Source: Xanthobacteraceae bacterium
GTDB taxonomy: Bacteria; Pseudomonadota; Alphaproteobacteria; Rhizobiales; Xanthobacteraceae
DNA length: 17,951 bases
NCBI GenBank assembly: GCA_030044035.1
Contig: JASHWN010000100.1
Span: 1 to 17,951, forward strand
Direction: 5' to 3'
A program made the position numbers and the translations under genes. Numbering within the stretch: position 1 is the first letter of the stretch; every line of letters starts with the position of its first letter. Shown here piece after piece: positions 14,760 to 17,951 of this stretch. Under the pieces are notes generated by a model. That model did no database searches, was not told where the DNA came from, and worked only from the letters and a program-made list of their open reading frames with translations.

Positions 14760-14761
14760 AT
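14735..14761 (-). CDS. duplicated start making an eight-residue leader peptide
   Basis: From the ATG at 14761 the minus strand encodes MSEAEIKV and a stop. Its first seven residues match the start of the adaptor (MSDAEIK) except at one position. The ATG overlaps the DUF1656 stop as ATGTCTGA, a typical operon junction, so this is probably the ancestral adaptor start, now cut off by the repeat array. It may be translated as a tiny leader by coupling; this is inference. Confidence 0.4.
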   Translation of the reverse strand: MSEAEIKV

Positions 14762-14972
14762 GGCGATCCCAGTTTGCGACGATAAGGACCATCGACGACA
14801 GCACGATCACGTAAACGGCGAACACGAACAGCGCCGGATGCCAGACATGGCGGAGCAGCCCGCAGCGGGCGGCGACCCGGCGCAGTGCGATGGTCACGAA
14901 CCAGGCGGCGACCAGCATCACCGACAGCGGCGCGACATAGACGCCGAACAGGTTGACTTCGGTGAACCTCAT
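14754..14972 (-). CDS. DUF1656 family small membrane protein (AaeX-like)
   Basis: The 72-residue protein begins MRFTEVNLFGVYVAPLSVML, matching the conserved E(V/I)x(L/F)GxYxPP.. start of DUF1656 proteins, though the usual PP is AP here. It has two membrane helices (about 9-30 and 46-66) around a basic loop (RRVAARCG). DUF1656/AaeX proteins sit between the FUSC pump and HlyD adaptor genes in aromatic-acid efflux operons; their exact role is unknown. Its ATG overlaps the FUSC stop (ATGA), and its stop overlaps the duplicated adaptor start, so it is translationally coupled on both sides. Confidence 0.9.
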   Translation of the reverse strand: MRFTEVNLFGVYVAPLSVMLVAAWFVTIALRRVAARCGLLRHVWHPALFVFAVYVIVLSSMVLIVANWDRHV

Positions 14973-17167
14973 GGGCGGTCTCCGCCGTCAAAATAATCGG
15001 TGTGCTGCACCAGCAATTCGCAGAGTCCGAGGATGATGCCACGCGCCCGCAGCGCGGTTTCAGTCAAGGCGCGGCCGCCAACCCGCGTGGCGAGCGCCGC
15101 ATCGAGGCGGCCGAAACGTGCGGTCGCGCTCGCGCTGTCGCCCTGTGCCAATGCAGCCAACGCCGGTTCGAGATCGGCATCACCGCCGAGCCGGCGCATC
15201 ATATGACGCAGCCGAATGATGTCGTGACCGACAGTCAGCGCCGCCAGCAACTGCGCGCCCTGCAACAGCGTCGCGGCATTCGGCATGGCCGAGAGCCGGG
15301 CGTTGATGCGGCCTTCCCAATCGCGCGGCGCACGCCCGCTCGCCAGGCGGCGCAGATCGCGCAAAGTCAACGCCAACAGCCGGGACGTGCGGTATGCCGG
15401 CGACAATGGCGGCAATAGCCGAAACGACAGCGCCGCGGTGCCGGCACCGCCAACGATCGCCGACGCGGTGTTGTAGAACTGCACCGTGTCGTAAGTCACC
15501 GGGTTCGTCGGCGCCAGAAGCGGCATGAACAGCAACGTCATCGCGGTGAACATGCCGATCTGCCAAGGTTGCCGCGCTGCTGCCAGCAGGGCGCCCATCG
15601 GAACCAGGCAAAGGCCAATGACCAGGCCGAAGGCGGCAAAGGTCTCGGTCGCAAATGCCGGCAGCGCCGCGAAGGCGACGAACGCCGCGAGAACCACGTC
15701 GAGCATGGCCCCCGCCAAAAACACCAGGGCTGCGCCGTAGGCCGCATCGGCGGTCGGCGAGAGCAGCAGGACGACCACGGTGGCGAACAGGATGGCTGCA
15801 GCACCGCTCGGCCAGGCAGTGACGATCCAGAACAGCGTGACGGCAACGATCACAACGAAGGCGCGCCCCGCATTCACCCAAGCGGGCAGCCAATCGGGCA
15901 CGTGCAGGCTGTAAAAGCCGCGCTCGACCGGTCGAGCGGGGTCGGCGACCAGCAAAGCCAGACCGTTGAGTGCGCCCATCATGCCCGCCATCGCCAGCGC
16001 CGTCTTGTCGGCGAGCAGGCGCAGCGACGGCGTGCCGACCGGGAGCGAGATCAAGCGCCGCATGGCGCTCGCGCAGGACCGGTAGAGACCGATCGGGTCG
16101 GCGATCCAGCGCATCGGCTCGCCTTGTTCGGGCAGCGCGCGCAGCTCTTGCGGCAGGCTTTGCAGGATGACGGCCGCATCTTGCCGGGCTGCATCACTTG
16201 GCAGCCGGACCAGGTGGTTGGCCACCGCGCGCCAGCCGGACAGCGCACCGAACAAGCCGTCAACCGCACTTTGCAAGACCGGCGAATGATAGCGCAGGCG
16301 GGCGGACTCGCCGAGCGATTCATCAATAATCGGATCGAGCGCGATGACCCGGCGGATGAATTCGCGGCGAACCGCCTGCGTGTCGAAGGGTTCGCGCGCG
16401 CCCGATGCCAACTCGGCGATAAAACCAGCGGTGATTTGGGCCGCCAGCGCCGCGAACAGCGCCGCCAGCCGGCGCGGAGCGCCGCCGAGATCGGTCAGGC
16501 CAAGAACGAGGCCGGCGCAGACGATGCCGATGCAGATTTCGCTCGCCCTGGTGACGGCAGTCAGGAAAGCGGCATTTGCATTCACCCCGCCGGTGGCGCC
16601 GAGGAGTTCGGCGGCGACGATCGCCACCGTGTACCCGGCCAGCGCGGCCGAGTAGGAGGCGAAGTTACGCAACACCGTCGCTGCGAATGCACACGCCGCC
16701 CCCCACAAGGCCAGAGCGCCGAGAAACAGCACACCATCCTGCGGGAAGCATGCCACCAGGATCACGCTCATCACGGCGCCGACGAGGGTGCCGATCAGGC
16801 GGAACCAGCCCTTGCGCAGCGACGCGCCGAGCCGCGGCTGACACACGATTGCCGCCGAGGTGCCGGCCCAGAACGGATTGTCGAGCTCCAGCCAGTACGC
16901 GACATAGAGGGCCAGAGACACCGACGCCCACAGCCGCAAACCGAAAAGCAAGGGGGGAACTGCCGGCGAAATTTTCGGCAACAGCTGCCCAAAATAGCGA
17001 GACAATGCCGGCGCTCCGCCGGCCAAGGTCGCGCGGACCGTGGCACCGCTGTTTCGTAAGCTGCCGAGCACACAACTCGTTTCGTTAGATTTCGGGGGAA
17101 TTACTTTTGACAAATTGCGCAAATCCAACGGAAATTTGCATGATGGCCGGGCGAGCGTACCCCCCAA
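14969..17167 (-). CDS. FUSC family inner-membrane efflux pump (AaeB-like)
   Basis: The frame is up to 732 residues. Two membrane bundles (about residues 72-225 and 410-575) each precede a soluble helical region, the two-repeat plan of FUSC/AaeB proteins. ELDNPFWAGTSAAIVCQPRL in the first bundle is typical of the family. AaeB-type pumps export aromatic carboxylic acids with an HlyD adaptor; the downstream coupled DUF1656 and adaptor genes fit. The start is uncertain: the frame opens with TTG at 17167, but residues 1-50 are not family-like and overlap a palindrome at 17119-17139. A GTG at 17071 (VLGSLRNSG) is a plausible later start. It is divergent from the TctC-like receptor gene at 17241. 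The substrate is not determinable here. Confidence 0.92.
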   Translation of the reverse strand: MGGTLARPSCKFPLDLRNLSKVIPPKSNETSCVLGSLRNSGATVRATLAGGAPALSRYFGQLLPKISPAVPPLLFGLRLWASVSLALYVAYWLELDNPFWAGTSAAIVCQPRLGASLRKGWFRLIGTLVGAVMSVILVACFPQDGVLFLGALALWGAACAFAATVLRNFASYSAALAGYTVAIVAAELLGATGGVNANAAFLTAVTRASEICIGIVCAGLVLGLTDLGGAPRRLAALFAALAAQITAGFIAELASGAREPFDTQAVRREFIRRVIALDPIIDESLGESARLRYHSPVLQSAVDGLFGALSGWRAVANHLVRLPSDAARQDAAVILQSLPQELRALPEQGEPMRWIADPIGLYRSCASAMRRLISLPVGTPSLRLLADKTALAMAGMMGALNGLALLVADPARPVERGFYSLHVPDWLPAWVNAGRAFVVIVAVTLFWIVTAWPSGAAAILFATVVVLLLSPTADAAYGAALVFLAGAMLDVVLAAFVAFAALPAFATETFAAFGLVIGLCLVPMGALLAAARQPWQIGMFTAMTLLFMPLLAPTNPVTYDTVQFYNTASAIVGGAGTAALSFRLLPPLSPAYRTSRLLALTLRDLRRLASGRAPRDWEGRINARLSAMPNAATLLQGAQLLAALTVGHDIIRLRHMMRRLGGDADLEPALAALAQGDSASATARFGRLDAALATRVGGRALTETALRARGIILGLCELLVQHTDYFDGGDRP
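17119..17139. promoter_or_regulatory. possible operator between efflux operon and receptor gene
   Basis: GCAAAT, a 9-base spacer and ATTTGC form a perfect inverted repeat in an AT-rich island of otherwise GC-rich DNA. The geometry (two six-base arms, 21 bases in all) suits a dimeric regulator such as a LysR or TetR type, but no regulator gene is adjacent. It lies inside the longest FUSC frame, which supports a later start for that gene. Confidence 0.35.
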
Positions 17168-17240
17168 AGGCTGCTCGTGCGTGAACGTGGCGATGGCTTA
17201 GGCGCGGCGCACCCTGGCTTCGCCCAACAAGGAGAAACGG

Positions 17241-17951
17241 ATGCGCGCCACGGTGAGTGTGTCAGCGACTTTTTTCGCCGCGTTCGCTCTCATGACGACG
17301 GCCGCGGCGCCGACCGGTGCGCAGGATCGGCCGTTCTACGAGGGCAAGACGATCACCATCGTGGTCGGCTATTCGCCGGCCGGCGGCTACGACTTTTACG
17401 CCCGCACCTTGGCGCGCCATATCGGCCGGCATATCGACGGCAATCCGAACGTCATCGTTGCGAACATGCCGGGCGCTGCGACGTTGCTGGCGGTGCGTTA
17501 TCTCGATGCCACCGCGCCGGCCGACGGCACCGTCATCACCATGTTCGATCCGGGATTGATCACGGAATCGATCGCGATGCCCGAGACCACCAAGGTCAAG
17601 TTCTCGAACTATCGCTGGATCGGCAACATGCTGCGCGACATCCGGGTCTGCTACGCCTGGGCCTTAACCGGCATCAAAAACTGGCACGACATGATGGCGC
17701 GCCGGCAGTTTCTGATCGGCACCACCGCCAAGGGCTCGCAGGCCTATGTCAACGGCGCCATCTTGCGCAAAATTTTCGCTGCGCCGGTGCGCCAGGTCGC
17801 CGGCTATCCCGGCAGCGCCGAGGAGCGGCTCGCGATCGAGCGCGGCGAGCTCGAAGGCGACTGCGCCTCGTGGAGCTCGATCCCGCCCGATTGGATCGCC
17901 GACCGCAAGATCAACCCGCTGGTGCGCTTCTCGCCCAAGCGCCCGGCCGAC
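17241..17951 (+). CDS. TctC-like solute receptor (partial, runs off right edge)
   Basis: The frame opens at an ATG after AAGGAGAAACGG and stays open for 237 codons to the window edge, so the C-terminal part is missing. A signal peptide is clear (TVSVSATFFAAFALMTTAAA, cleavage near TGAQD). The mature start, FYEGKTITIVVGYSPAGGYD, followed by FYARTLARHIGRHIDGNPNV, then NMPGA and PADGTVI, is the pattern of a divergent Bug/TctC group. These are similar to, but distinct from, the receptor at 11572, which has the standard VVENRPGAGSTIG box. It should be a periplasmic receptor for an unknown, probably acidic, solute. It is divergent from the FUSC efflux operon. Confidence 0.88.
   Translation, partial: MRATVSVSATFFAAFALMTTAAAPTGAQDRPFYEGKTITIVVGYSPAGGYDFYARTLARHIGRHIDGNPNVIVANMPGAATLLAVRYLDATAPADGTVITMFDPGLITESIAMPETTKVKFSNYRWIGNMLRDIRVCYAWALTGIKNWHDMMARRQFLIGTTAKGSQAYVNGAILRKIFAAPVRQVAGYPGSAEERLAIERGELEGDCASWSSIPPDWIADRKINPLVRFSPKRPAD

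Noticed and set aside
15569..17059. 496-residue plus-strand frame, and the 373-residue plus-strand frame at 13560-14681
   Set aside because: Both are antisense to clear membrane-protein genes (FUSC and HlyD types), with compositions typical of shadow frames.
1..17951. CRISPR array, tRNA, rRNA or complete insertion sequence
   Set aside because: No regular direct-repeat/spacer series, cloverleaf-like sequence, rRNA motif or transposase frame was seen by eye.

Overview
The window looks like chromosomal accessory DNA from a high-GC alphaproteobacterium of the Hyphomicrobiales, most likely Bradyrhizobium or a close relative. This is inferred from gene content and style: orphan Bug/TctC-type and NMT1/SsuA-type solute receptors, an HWE-family sensor kinase with a MASE1 input domain, a DUF6481 protein, and intergenic palindromes of a kind I remember from Bradyrhizobium genomes. 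No rRNA, tRNA, CRISPR array or intact insertion sequence was seen.

Left part (1-1662): about 600 bases with no convincing gene, then a small unrecognised protein gene (621-1049). A mosaic of three intergenic palindromic repeats (1077-1467) follows, and then a short fragment of a rhizobial small-protein family.

Signalling part (1663-5035): a single-domain response regulator faces a MASE1-PAS-PAS-HWE histidine kinase across a shared regulatory gap. The first PAS domain keeps the haem-ligand histidine and the distal arginine of FixL. Behind the kinase lies a gene graveyard: a LuxR/FixJ-type DNA-binding domain without its receiver, abutting a 16-codon fossil of another kinase's ATP-binding G2 box on the opposite strand.

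MocR/MFS part (5063-8102): a GntR/MocR-type regulator with an aminotransferase fold is divergent from an MFS transporter. The intergenic region carries a perfect CATAAC-T-GTTATG palindrome plus a third half-site, a plausible operator. A tiny basic protein gene overlaps the transporter stop codon.

Small-protein part (8124-10466): five short genes (a membrane-anchored proline-rich protein, a secreted protein, a ParB-like domain, an unrecognised 86-residue protein and a DUF6481 protein), separated by gaps that include strong GC-rich hairpins.

Transport part (10509-17951): an ABC-type receptor gene diverges from a Bug receptor gene, which is followed after 36 bases by a second ABC-type receptor gene. 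None has permease or ATPase genes beside it. Next, on the minus strand, comes a compact efflux operon, FUSC - DUF1656 - HlyD-type adaptor, resembling AaeBXA aromatic-acid efflux. A further TctC-like receptor gene runs off the right edge. The most unusual local structure is a short tandem-repeat array exactly at the DUF1656/adaptor junction. It appears to have duplicated the adaptor's start region and broken the ancestral stop/start overlap.
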